Positions 1 to 10,456 of a stretch of 64,000 nt of DNA are shown here, piece by piece. The notes under the pieces were generated by a model. That model saw only the letters and a list, made by a program, of their open reading frames with translations, was not told the origin of the DNA and ran no database searches. The DNA comes from Gentiana macrophylla (lineage: Eukaryota; Streptophyta; Magnoliopsida; Gentianales; Gentianaceae), in the NCBI GenBank assembly GCA_026214975.1, contig CM047815.1, positions 82,728,800 to 82,792,799 on the forward strand, read 5' to 3'. Each line of letters starts with the position of its first letter. Position 1 is the first letter of the stretch. The position numbers and the translations under genes are program-made.

Positions 1-1090
1 AATTCAAGCATCGTGTCAGTGCACGTGACTGACATGACGTTTCGTGAACCGATACGTCCGTTATCTTCTCCAACCGTTCAGATTTGTTCGAACCTACGAC
101 CTCAGCATATTACTGTCTACAAATACTTCTCCAAGCGGCCAACACCTATCAATGCCCGCTGTGGCCTATTCAACAAACCACCTCTGATAGAACGCTATCA
201 CTTAATTAAGTCCGATAGAACATTATCGGTGATCAAGCCTGTCCGCTACAATGCGCAGCATATAATCGGTAATTCGCTACGCTATACTAACACTGATTCA
301 AGCCCGATAGAACATTATCGGTGATCAAGCCTGTCCGCTACAAATGCACAGCGTATAGCTGGTGGTTTTCACCAACACTAGTTCAAGCCCGGTAGAACAT
401 TATCGGCATACCTCTGTCACAAGCGACAACACAAGGGTGCGGCTCCTAAGTTCTTCTTCAAATTCTACTCTCCGCCTTGGCGGACACGCCAGGCACAGAG
501 TAGGGGGCCATTGATATACCCGAAGCGGAATGGGGCCCTGTTCATCTAAATTGGGCCTATTATCATGGCCCATCAACATAGATATTGGGCCTCTATCTCT
601 TCTATCCGCTGCCACAAGCTATCTCCTACCCGCTATTCACGAGCCGGATCCTGTCCGCTAGACATAAGCCGGACCCTTCCTCTCCGCATGATTTCAACCC
701 ATATGATCAAGCTGATTTCAAGACGAGGCAAATATGAGTCCGCTGGTCGCAGCTTTCTGCTCGCCATGCTTATCGATCCAGCTGGCTAATCCTGACAGCT
801 GGCTAGGACACTTGTATTGCATGCATACTTATCTTTAATTATGTATTCTTAATTGTCTTGTCAAATGAACAGTAAACCGACATAGTTTTTAGCCTATAAA
901 TATGGGATCACAATGTAATAGAAAGGGGATCTAAGATCTAATACAAGCAAATACACTCTGCCAATTTGTCGACTCACTCGATTGTTCTTCACAAACACTT
1001 ATCCGACAGCCTTTTTCTTCCTCACCGCCATACTCTCACCGGAGAAATCACTCATACTAAGCCTCTTATCCTCAAGATAAACACTGTTAC
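1..1090 (+). mobile_element. Degenerate LTR-like region, probably Gypsy
   Basis: The segment has the layout of a plant LTR rather than a gene. It has a repeat-rich 5' part, a TATA box (TATAAATAT at 895-903), then a leader-like stretch with CT-rich text, ending near 1090 in CTGTTACCGAAAATCTGG. In some Gypsy elements a similar junction separates the LTR from the primer-binding site. No matching second LTR and no gag or pol text follows, so it would be a solo or truncated copy. Family assignment is inference. The left end is outside the window. Confidence 0.4.
212..410 (+). repeat. Short tandem repeat, about 92-bp period, 2-3 units
   Basis: The motif CCGATAGAACATTATCGG begins at 212 and again at 304. 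Both copies are followed by the same GTGATCAAGCCTGTCCGCTACA text. A third, shorter copy starts at 389 with one substitution. The core is itself an imperfect inverted repeat (CCGATA...TATCGG). It lies in the U3-like part of the LTR-like region; such repeats are common in LTR promoters. Confidence 0.75.
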
Positions 1091-1209
1091 CGAAAATCTG
1101 GTGTTCAGCGCAACATTAGTAACCAACTTGTGTATGTAAAAAGATAGACAACATTATTCTGAATCAATGAAACAAATCTATCTTCTTTAATCTTTTGGTG
1201 TCTAAATGT

Positions 1210-2020
1210 TGGTTTTTATGTTCATGTGAAGGAAAATCATCCACTCGAGCACCTAATGAGATTAAATAAAGACAAAGATATGATTATCGAAGTGGTTGTC
1301 GAGCAAGTCTTCAATTTATTATTCGAGACGAGACTTGGAAATTGAGTGATTTTTGTGATGATCATAACCATCCAATGGTAGAATATCACCAAACGGCACT
1401 TCATATCATCCGGATGAAACTTAAATGATTCCATGAAGACTTAACTTGGATCCTTGGTAGATAATGGAATAAAACCAAAAGCTGAATTTAAGTTTGTTTC
1501 GAGCCAAGCTGAATTCAAAACCTTGGTTTCACAGAACAAAATGCTAAGAATTGGATACAGCAACGTAGAAAATGCTTGATTAGTGGAGGGGATACTCATA
1601 AATCACATTAAAATATGCAAGCAGAATATTCTCAATTTTTCTTACACATTCCCACTTGATGATGAAGGTCGAATGTGTAATTTTTTCTGGAGGGATGGAA
1701 TTTCTCGACTGTAATACGAGTGTTTTGGTGATGTCGTTACTTTTGATACTACTAAACAAAGAACTTATACATTGTGTAAAGATGATGATCAACACACAAA
1801 GATAGAGTATGATCCATCTACTCACTCTTTTGTTTGTGATTGTCATATGTTATGTTTGACACTTTGGGTTTGCTCTGCTGTCATGTTTTACGGGTTTTAC
1901 ATTTTGATTTGGCTTATGATAAAATTCCATCAAAATATATGTTGAAGAGATGTACTAAATGTGCAAAATATGGTATCGATTTTTGCAAATATAGGCTTGA
2001 AAGAGAGCAAAACTTTTAAT
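1210..2020 (+). pseudogene. FAR1/FHY3-family (FRS) pseudogene with MULE domain deleted
   Basis: Three blocks of a FAR1-related protein can be read in shifting plus-strand frames. At about 1300-1430 is the end of the FAR1 DNA-binding domain, with GCRAS...ETWKLSDFCDDHNHPM. At about 1570-1757 is the start of the MULE-type transposase domain, with MQAE then LDDEGRMCNFFWRDGISRL, a stop, and YECFGDVVTFDTT. At about 1760-2015 is the SWIM zinc-finger region, with IEYDPSTHSFVCDC, then GLLCCHVLRVLHF and IPSKYMLKRCTKCAKYG. FAR1-family proteins are transcription factors derived from Mutator-like transposases. In intact members several hundred residues separate FDTT from the SWIM block; here they are almost adjacent. 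Frameshifts and at least one stop make it non-functional. It could instead be a domesticated-MULE relic rather than a true FRS gene. Confidence 0.72.
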
Positions 2021-2149
2021 GGGCATATTAAGTGGGCTTTTTTCCATTGGTGGTGGTATACCAAATCATCTATCTAGTTGGTACATGAGTGATACAATAA
2101 CTTTTCTCTTAATCCCCGCATAATCCAATTTATTACAAGAAAATCCATA
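2021..2149. other. Unassigned spacer
   Basis: AT-rich sequence between the FAR1-like relic and the start of the duplicated segment. I see no gene or repeat signature. Confidence 0.5.
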
Positions 2150-2553
2150 ATTTCCCCTTTTCCTTTTATTTTCTTTTAAACCTTCAATTCATAAATAATA
2201 AATATAATATTCCGTCTTTCGCAAAAGACACGTCTGCCTCTATCGAAAGGTCGGGATATTTCAGTTGGTCTCCCTCAAACGAAATCTACAACGGCATACA
2301 TAAAGAAGTTGAAAGCTGTGAAAGTTCTTATTTATTTATATGATATGACACGACACGACACTCACACAAAAAAAAAAAGTGTAAAAGAGCACACCAGCCT
2401 TGCATCCACGGGTTTGTTTATGCTCCCTCAGTCTCACATAAGATTATTGAAAGACAAGTATTTAAAACATACAACTCGTAAATTGAAAACAGTGAGTCGA
2501 TCGATCGATCCAGTTCCTCATCACCATCATCATGGCTCATGCTGCATGATCAT

Positions 2554-3218
2554 TCATGCTCCTCTTTTTTCGCAATCGAATGGTGGATACATACCAATAC
2601 AATCACATTCGTCAGCTGGGCAATTATCAGGACGGGGATCCGCGTCCGTTTCACACTTACCACTACATCCGCCAGCAACATCACCATCAGCATCAACATC
2701 ATCTTCATCGTCAATATTCGCCATTTTCATTTTGTAGATACTATTTGGCTGCTGATGCTGCAGGAGATGTTGCCTTCCCAGAGATGCTTCACCTGTCATC
2801 CGCCCTATATATATATATATATATATATATAGTAATAATTTTGGAAAGAAAAAATTAAAAATCATGTTATTCTGTCGTCCTACAATATTTTGTGTAGGTG
2901 CGCGCGTGGTGAATTTCTTCAGCTGATCGAGAAGAATTAAACTTAAGAATCAACAAAAAAGAAGAACACTCGATGGTGAAATTTAATTAAGGATACAACA
3001 ATATTGGATTCTGATTTTGGAGGAAAAGGGTGTGTTGAGATTTACAATCAAATGTTGTAGCCACATCAACAAACAGGGTTGGGATTTACAAGAAAAATTT
3101 GTCCTGTGTGTGTCATTGTGTGTGTGTCGTCTTACATAGTATTAATTCTCGTGAAAATCAATAATTATTGGCTAATAAACAAATTTCCCGCAGGGGATGA
3201 ATACATGAAAGTGAAAGC

Positions 3219-3265
<47 letters not shown>

Positions 3266-3572
3266 GCACTCTTATATATTTTGGCGGCATAGTCAATTTA
3301 TTTTTGAGACACCACACTGAATTTCGATTTTTTCAGAAAATCGAATTTATATGCAAAACTTAGTTGAAAAGTCGAAATTTTCACGGGGTATTATATATAT
3401 GTAGATAGATCGATTGTGGTGCACGCAACACTGTTGATTACTTACCGGAGAAGTGCAAAGCCGGTGATGAAGATTGATGATGAAGAGTTGCTGCTGAACC
3501 AATTTTCAACTGCCACAAAAGAGGAATGCTGAAAACAATACCAATCACCAACATTATTCCACTTTTTCCCAT
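2554..3572 (-). CDS. Small secreted cysteine-rich protein, copy A (two exons)
   Basis: Predicted exon 1 is 3446-3572 and exon 2 is 2554-2804, with a 641-bp GT-AG intron, giving 378 nt and 125 residues. Exon 1 encodes a classic signal peptide: MGKSGIMLVIGIVFSIPLLW, then a probable cleavage near IGSAA. Exon 2 encodes a Q/H-rich stretch, an acidic linker (DDEDDVDADGDVAGG) and a C-terminal block with the spacing C-x3-C-x10-C-x4-C-x1-C-x8-C, ending CEKRGA. A TATA-like box (TTATATAGG, complement of 3626-3634) lies about 55 bp upstream of the ATG. I do not recognise the family; role and partners are unknown. Support for coding is conservation of splice sites and frame in three copies, with indels in multiples of three. 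The intron is longer than in copy B (105 bp) because of extra AT-rich text including a microsatellite. It could be a decaying paralogue. Confidence 0.6.
3220..3263. repeat. (AT)n microsatellite in the intron of copy A
   Basis: About 22 uninterrupted AT units. This tract is absent from the shorter introns of copies B and C. Confidence 0.95.
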
Positions 3573-3625
3573 TCTTCTTCTATTCGACCACTGCTTTAAT
3601 TAATTGATATAAATATATATATATG

Positions 3626-3634
3626 CCTATATAA
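3626..3634 (-). promoter_or_regulatory. TATA-like box of cysteine-rich gene A
   Basis: On the minus strand the sequence reads TTATATAGG, about 55 bp before the start codon. The same motif at the same distance occurs upstream of copies B and C, although the region around it is AT-rich, so chance TATA matches are likely. Confidence 0.4.
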
Positions 3635-3853
3635 CTCTGATTAATTTACTTCATCTTCATGCCACCACCGCATACATATATATAGTGATTGCTGCAGACA
3701 TATAAAGACAATATATATTCGTAATATACATATAACGTTTTTTATTTTACTCTATTGTACATCCTGTATCAAATCTTCAGCCGGGTTTATAGGATTTGAA
3801 AAATAGCTTGAGACATAATTGATACGTATAGATTAGCACGAATCAGGTATATA

Positions 3854-5431
3854 TTTTTTTTAAAACAACTTTATTTTTATTGATAAACCAAATAAAAAGC
3901 TACAAAGTTCATTGCCATATCTACCACCCTAAGTTTACGTGATAGAGTCATCATGTGGCCTCCTTAAAACCTATGTGTGGCAAACCCAAGGTAGGAAAAT
4001 CCATCACATAGGGAAGAGTACTCGCTCTATGCACTCCCAATAAAATCCTGCCCTTGTAGATAATTGCATCGGTGGAAATCAAAGTGGAATAAATGTTGTA
4101 ACTTTGTAAATGCGCAGTGTGTATACGATCGGGGAGATAAAGTCGAAGATCGCCCGCACCCTATCCGAACTTGCACGAGCAAGCAGAGATTTGTGGTCAT
4201 TCTGGTGAATTTTGACATGACCGGTCCGTAAAGTGGCGGCTACACCCGTATGTCGAAGTTGTACCAAGTAAATAGAGGGAAGATCAAAAACTAGAAAAAT
4301 ACGAGCACTGGCGTTTGGCAAACAAAAGCAACAAAGACACTGGATTGCACCCTTAGCAATGCGATAGGGGTGCGATCAAAGGTAAAGCACGATCGTGTAC
4401 ACCACGTCCATGAGTAAACGTCAAACAAAGCGCACGGCTATAATCTTTAGCGGTGCATCGATCGCACAAAGTGTGATACACGGTATATGGAGTGCAATTG
4501 GTGAAAGCGGAAAAGTAGGTGAAATGAACAATATGACTGGTTTGCACCCTTCACAAGTGAAGAGTGCTTCCCGGATTATCGATGATGTATCGGATATGAA
4601 AGTGAGCCATGTAAATCATCATGGATTAAATTCAAAATGTGGGGTGGGACATCCTCCGCGAATAAAAATGTGATCATCCCTTCCAACGCTGCAAGGCGTC
4701 GGCGACCTCTGTTGCACTCCTATAGGCGTGAGAAATAGTATATGGCGGTCTAAGGATAGTCTGAATCTGAGTGACGGAGAGGCACAGGGCCATCCCCCAC
4801 CACTAGCACCAGACACCATACGATACATAAAGAGAATCCGATTCGATATCCACGGCACTGTGCATAAGTGCGCATCACGAAGACCAAATATGAGAGATTT
4901 AACCTCGGCATCCACCACCGTCCCCCGCCCAAAACACGAATGAAAAGCCATTATAAACGCCGCCATCGGAGTCACGAGGATACCTCCACCACCATACGCA
5001 ATTCCATTCGACACTCCCATCCACATTCAATTTGATATTGCCGGAGCGGCGCCCATCGAGGTAAGTCACTTTCCGCAGGGGTCGATTTGAGCTTGAAGGG
5101 TTGGAAGAAAGGGATGCCTCGCCGGATCCCAAGAGTTTGGCTTCAGTTCCTTCCGAAAAGCAAGTTGCCTAATAGCACGCTCAATTTGAATGATGGTCTT
5201 ATTTGAGTAGAAGGACGGACTTCGTCATGCTCGCATCTATTCCTCTCGGCCCAAATACCCCAACAAGCGATAACCGGTACTATAAAGGCGAAGGTGGAGA
5301 TACTAGGAGCTGAATTCTTCCAGAAGTGCAGCATAGGCACAATCCCTAACGTAGGAGTAAACCGTAGCCCGAAGTGATTCATAAAGTAATTCCAAACAGA
5401 ACTGGCAAAGTGACAATCAATAAACGTGTGA
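3854..5431 (-). mobile_element. 5'-truncated LINE (L1-type) with 17-bp target duplication
   Basis: Flanked by a perfect 17-bp direct repeat, CACGAATCAGGTATATA, at 3837-3853 and 5432-5448, with a T run at 3854 marking the poly(A) tail of a minus-strand insertion. Its 5' end starts inside the zinc-binding domain after the reverse transcriptase (FIDCHFASSVWNYF, then IACWGIWAERNRCEHD near 5250). RNase H text follows near 5090-4700 (KLNVDGSV, then AEVKSLIFGLRDA). The 3' UTR shares text with the LINE at 10457. Frames are broken, so it is inactive. The empty site survives in copy B at about 35633. Confidence 0.85.
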
Positions 5432-5490
5432 CACGAATCAGGTATATACTTTGTTTATAAAGACATTAATATACATATATATATAAACTG

Positions 5491-8400
5491 TTTTTTTAGG
5501 GAAATCAATCAATTTTATGAAATCAAGTCTGCCAAGGATGCGGCAATTACATCATGTGGGGGGTGAACACCCCAAGAAATAGCACCCACGGCCGTAACAC
5601 CATGTCAAGCAAGGAGGTGCGCTAGGACATTACCAGAACGCTTAACAAAAGTGAATTGGCAGGACGCAAAAGAAGCAGAAGCTAAAGCACAATCCCAAGC
5701 TAAGCAGCCAAAGATAAATAAATCCTCTGACAAATGAGACAAAGCCTGGACACATGGTAAACAGTCACTCTCGAAAATCACAGAGGGGAGACCAAGATGG
5801 CTTGCCTCTACTAATGCTGAAAGGATCGCACGCATTTCCAGCAACTCTGACATATCACCTGGCTCAAAATGCAAAGAAAATGCCGCGACAATAGATCCCA
5901 CCGAGCCTCAGAAAATCACTCCGATACCTGAGCCCGTATCTGTCACTGATGCGTCTGAATTACATTTCCAAATCCCCGAGGGTGGAGGGCTCCAAGCAAC
6001 CGGGTGAAGAACACTGCCTACCTCATGCTCAGTGTTGGAAGTAGCGTCCGAAAGACAATTTATGTAATTATTTTTTAAATTAATAAATGACAGATTTATT
6101 CTTATCTTATTATTTCCTTGGTGCTTATATATTATACACTACTGAAAACCCCAAGTTGTATCATATGTAACCATATAACTTAGTGTGTGTCGCACATGAG
6201 GATTGAGTTTATGGTGATACACTTGAAATGTTAGTTCATGGTGAACTTAATCAAAGTATGGGGTCCATTGATTAAACCACCATTAATGCGTCCAGAACAT
6301 TTTATGGTGTGACCGTCTTATCCGGACCGTCGATATTGGTTATATAAGTGGGGCATTTATATATGATGTAGTCATATAGGATTGAACCGATTTAATCTGC
6401 ATTTCTCATATAATTCCGTGATTGAGAAATCTTATTGAATCACAAGACGATCATATATAGATTAACCTTAATCCTGAAGTGATTGCATACTCCTATTTGT
6501 TTCAAGATATGGTTTGATGTGTTCATTAAGGATTGCTAAGAGGTGCGGTCCGAATCACTTTCACGTTGGCACTATTCTGGAATGAGTGAGAAGTGTGTGT
6601 CTCACATATATGAAATCCATTCCTTCTTGCGGGAAGTAGAAAGACAATCCCCTTATTTGTTAATCCTAGAAACTGATCGATCCGCGGAGTTTGTATTGGT
6701 TATGAACTAATTGATCACTAGTGGATTAATGGTAAATAAGGATAAGATGTATTGAAGAAGGTTTACGGAAATAATCCCGCTTCATTACAGATAGTTTATG
6801 GAGGGTTAGTCTGTATGTAATGATTATATCAATGGACACTTATCGACTCGACGTTTTGAGAATAAGCTATATCTATAATCGATAGAGTTTAGTTTCGGAT
6901 TTATGGTGGCGTAATTCCGGAATTAATAAGTTGAGTAGAAATATTCTGTTCGATGAATATTTTATTCAATTTATTGTAGCTACTTGTTATAGGTCCATGG
7001 TCCCCGAGTTAGCTCCTAACACGTGAGTGTTTTCTCGTTTTGTGGAATCTCGAAAATAAATTAAATAGTTGGTCTATTTAATGAATATTCAATATTATTT
7101 ATTTGGTAAATAATATGTAAAATTGAAAACACATTTTCTATTAAATTTAATGGCAAATGTGGCGCCATATATGTTGAATAAATTAGGAAAAGAAATTTTC
7201 ATAGATTATGTCACATGTGTAATTAATTATTTATTTGTTAGATAATTAATGGAAAAGAGATAAGAGATTGATTTTTTGGGAATTATCTCTTATCTTATGG
7301 CAAATATCTTTTCCTTATGTGAATAGGTAATTGTGGTGTGAAAATGATAACTCCTTTGACTAGTTATTTTCCTATATAAAGAGAGTTCCTCCTAGCACAA
7401 AAACACACACGTGTTTGCGCCATACGTACTAAAATAGAAGAGAAAAATTAGTTTCTTGTTCTAGTCATTAAGAGAATAAAAACCTAGGGTTTTTTCTTGG
7501 GCATATTCAAGGAGGTTCTGCGGCGAGGATCGACGTCCACCAGTCGTTGCTAGGAAATACAATCCGGAAGAGTGCGGCTTCTCCCCTTTGGTCGACTGCT
7601 TTCCCCTCTCCTTTTGGGTAAATCTTTAACCTTCTCATAGTTACGTTAATTATTTATGTGGATCATATCGTGGTACAATCGCATGCGAATTTATTCGTAG
7701 CTTCCACTGTGCATGATCGAACGTCTCGATCGGTGCTGTGAATCAGATCTGACGATCCAATTAGGGATCGGATCCGGATTCGGGTTTCTATATATCTAGC
7801 ACTGAGAACCCGATCCGCCTGAACATACTCCACTGCCGCTGCTCTAGATGTCGAGACAACTCGTGAGAGATAAATCAGCACACCCTCAAAAACCGCACCA
7901 CAACGTGCCTTCTATAGATACCACAAGGTCATGCAAGACTCAGATACTTCCGCTGCCGAGAACTTCAGCACAAGATCCCCGAAGAACTCCTGAAACCTTG
8001 ATGACCGCAGAGCCAGCCGATCTCTGAACAACGATGCCCTCCAAATCGCCCTAGCATAGTCACAAACAAATAAGACGTGAAACATAGATTCCGGTTCCCG
8101 CCCACACGCCAGACAGATACCATTCCCAAGCTGCCGCCGCAGCAGGTTCTCCCCAATTGGTAAGCATCCCTGCAGGCATCTCCAAAGGAAGTGTTGCACT
8201 TATGGCGAAGCAATGATCCGCCAGACATCACGCCACACCCTATCGGCCCCGGATGAAGACGACCCACCAACCCTTGAATATAGCCTACCCCGCATACTCA
8301 GAGCTAAGAAGTAGCCAGACTTAACTGAATAGCATCCCTTTCGATCGTAATGTCCGATACGTTTGTCCGGATGAGTAGGCTCAGCAATAGAGGTCTGAAG

Positions 8401-8916
8401 AATCGCATCAATCTCCTAAGATTGGAAGGCCTGCTGCAATAGAGAGAGATTCCACTGCCAACCCCCGGGCAACATAAGGTCATGAACCTGCAAATCCGTC
8501 GGCAGCGGCCGAGATGCATGGGAGATGCGGAAGGATGGAGGCCGAGCGACCCACGCATCATGAAAAACATAAACCGAGTGGCCATCCTTATACGCCAGTG
8601 AAGGCCAGATCGCAGCAAGTCTCACCCCTCCAATAAACTGCGCCAAAGGAAAGATGGGTGATGCCCCAAACTCCCTGCAATAACTGTCATACCTGGGTGA
8701 TGCTTAGCATTGAGAACCCGACTGACAAGGGCCGCATGATGCTGCAATAAACGCCAGGCCTGTTTTGCCAGTAAGGCCAGATTAAAGGCCTCAAGATCAC
8801 GAAAGCCTAATCCACCCAAGTGCTTCGGCAGACAACAAACCTCCTAGCTTCGCCAATGAACCTTCCGCTTATCCTCCAAGTCCCTTTAGGAAAAACCCCG
8901 AATATAGCGGTCGGTG
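5491..8916 (-). mobile_element. 5'-truncated LINE split by a solo LTR
   Basis: A minus-strand LINE whose tail is the T run at 5491-5497. Reading from its 5' end: the thumb region of reverse transcriptase at 8819-8622 (GGLGFRDLEAFNLALLAKQAW), a linker at 8646-8304, a zinc-binding domain at 8199-7912 (LWRCLQGCLPIGENLLRR, CLACGREPESMFHVLFVC), then a 1,769-bp solo LTR (6033-7801). After the LTR comes the RNase H domain at about 5990-5605 (WKCNSDASV, ELLEMRAILSALVEA, VIFESDCLPCVQAL, FVKRSGNVLAHLLA). Several frameshifts and stops are present. The catalytic fingers and palm of the polymerase are missing through 5' truncation. Confidence 0.82.
6033..7801 (+). mobile_element. Solo LTR (family shared with 52545-54330)
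   Basis: Begins TGTTGG and ends CTAGCA, the short TG...CA inverted ends of an LTR. Imperfect 5-bp flanks, CTCAG (6028-6032) and CTGAG (7802-7806), are consistent with an aged target duplication. A TATA box (CCTATATAAA) is at 7371-7380. It contains no coding sequence and no second LTR, so it is best read as a solo LTR left by recombination. It interrupts the LINE between the zinc-binding and RNase H domains. The opening text, including CCGAAAGACAATT, matches the complement of 54330 downward. Probably Copia or Gypsy; the class cannot be decided without internal sequence. Confidence 0.7.
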
Positions 8917-9265
8917 GAATACTTGGATATGTATTATGAACTTGTGCGATATATTTATCCACTTATATTTTTCGTATCATTACATATTATAGTCATATAA
9001 TAATCTTTAGACCAAAATTCTTCATAATGTCAGAGTTTGGATATATCATTTTCCTTTTTTATATTCATTAATGTTTTTCAAATTTATACACTTACACAGT
9101 AGATTTTCTTTTAATACAGTAGATATATAATTTGATGAAGAAGCAAGCGTAGACGTATCAATCAATTAATGAGATTCATTGTTCTAATAGTACTAATACA
9201 AATATGAGTGCAAATTGATTCGAAGTATTACGGTTTACCGGACGATTGTTACAGGAGAATAATAT
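8917..9265. other. AT-rich spacer shared with copy B
   Basis: Non-coding. It aligns with about 35680-35890 (shared text such as ACCAAAATTCTTCATAAT). No gene is seen. Confidence 0.6.
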
Positions 9266-9650
9266 TCTTTTTGAAAGGTATCATTCATTAATTCAAATCA
9301 AAACCACAACCTCCGAGTACATCTGCTGGCGGTGTTACGCTCCAATTTACCAAACCAACTACGGGCAAAACTACGTGCACAAGACAATGAGCTTGCATAT
9401 TGCCAGATTGCCGAATAAAAGTAAAAGAACAAGAGACAAAGGCTCTAGCTAGACTCAAACAATCAGAAACCATGCAGCCCAATGAAGAGAGGTCAGCATT
9501 CCCATTCTGTAAACGCAGGACAGAAACAAGGGTATATGTCTCTACTATAATCCTTTAAAAGCCATACGATGAAGACACAAAAAATGCCTGGAAAATTGCC
9601 AAAACCTCCAGTGGTTCGACAACCAAGTTGCCTAGGATTCTCTGAGTCAT
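9266..9650 (-). pseudogene. Old LINE RNase H relic
   Basis: On the minus strand, shifting frames give a C-terminal RNase H of the LINE type: AIFQAFFVSSSYGFKGLIVE, then SSLGCMVSDCLSLARAFVS and FTFIRQSGNMQAHCLV. A T run near 9266 may be the old tail. Part of the same relic is present in copy B (about 35900-36060), so this LINE predates the segment duplication. Confidence 0.6.
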
Positions 9651-10456
9651 CATGATAGAATAATAGGAATCGAAAAAACCAAATTTTGATGATAGAAAAG
9701 AGTTGATGCATGCATGGCCCATATTAATTCTAATCTCCGAATCGAGGGATAAATCCAAGCTAGTCTTTTTGTTGATTATAATTCTAATAATATAATGAAG
9801 AGAGTTAAAGACAAATTCTTCGAAATAAGGAGCATAATGTCTTCTTCCACAAATCAAAATATCAAAGTTGAGGGGATCAATCTTCGTTACATATGTATCA
9901 CTAGGCCGGCCAATTCCCATAGATCAATCTTTTGCATTAGTTTTCCATGTTATCACATGTAACGATCAACCTCTTTCTGTCCAACAGTGCTTCAACTCTT
10001 CCCTTATTTTTTATTTTTATTTTTTTTTACTTCAATTTTCTCCCCAACTTTTTTTAAAAAAAATCTTCTAGGCATTATTAACTCAAAATAACTACATTAA
10101 CGACAATTTTCGACTCTATCAATCATAAACAACCTTATAGAAAAATGGGAATGATATTTGCATTGATAATAATAATGCAAGGATTACGATATATTTACAG
10201 ACCAGTAAAAGATAGAGATCAATTCAATATATAAATCTATCTAAATCAACGACTCTATCTCAACAAACTTCTATCATTGTCATTATCTCAAATCAAATTT
10301 TTTTTCCATTATCTCTAACAGATAGCACAAACTAAACTAACTTTATTTTTCTTATAACCAAAAAAATCTCTATATATATCTATATCATAAAATACTCAAA
10401 GTTAAATAATTAATGTATTCTTGAATTTACTTTCTTCAAAATCCGGTCGGTAATCT
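9651..10456. other. Non-coding part of the duplicated segment
   Basis: AT-rich sequence matching about 36060-36880 nearly throughout, and in inverted orientation 58860-59065 (matching 9750-9970). Apparent open frames are not preserved between copies, so I do not call a gene. Confidence 0.65.

Larger units (their letters stand above)
2150..3853 (-). repeat. Duplicated segment, copy A (cysteine-rich gene unit)
   Basis: This block matches 34205-35305 in the same orientation. In inverted orientation it also matches the sequence flanking the CACTA at about 41250-41665 and 45353-46070. The match covers promoter, both exons, intron ends and about 400 bp of 3' flank, including a T/A homopolymer whose length differs between copies (near 2370, 34429-34455 and 45962). 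The equivalence with copy B continues past this block to 13420, interrupted by later insertions. Confidence 0.88.

Noticed and set aside
13..789. Open stretches on both strands within 13-789
   Set aside because: They overlap short tandem repeats and LTR-like promoter text, have no family signature, and contradict one another across frames.
2309..2858. Plus-strand open frames across the cysteine-rich exon 2 of copy A
   Set aside because: These are antisense shadows. Only the minus-strand frame keeps its reading through the indels between the three copies.
9555..9920. Possible 121-codon minus-strand gene
   Set aside because: The homologous frame in copy B (36015-36245) is broken and shifted; part of it is an old LINE RNase H.
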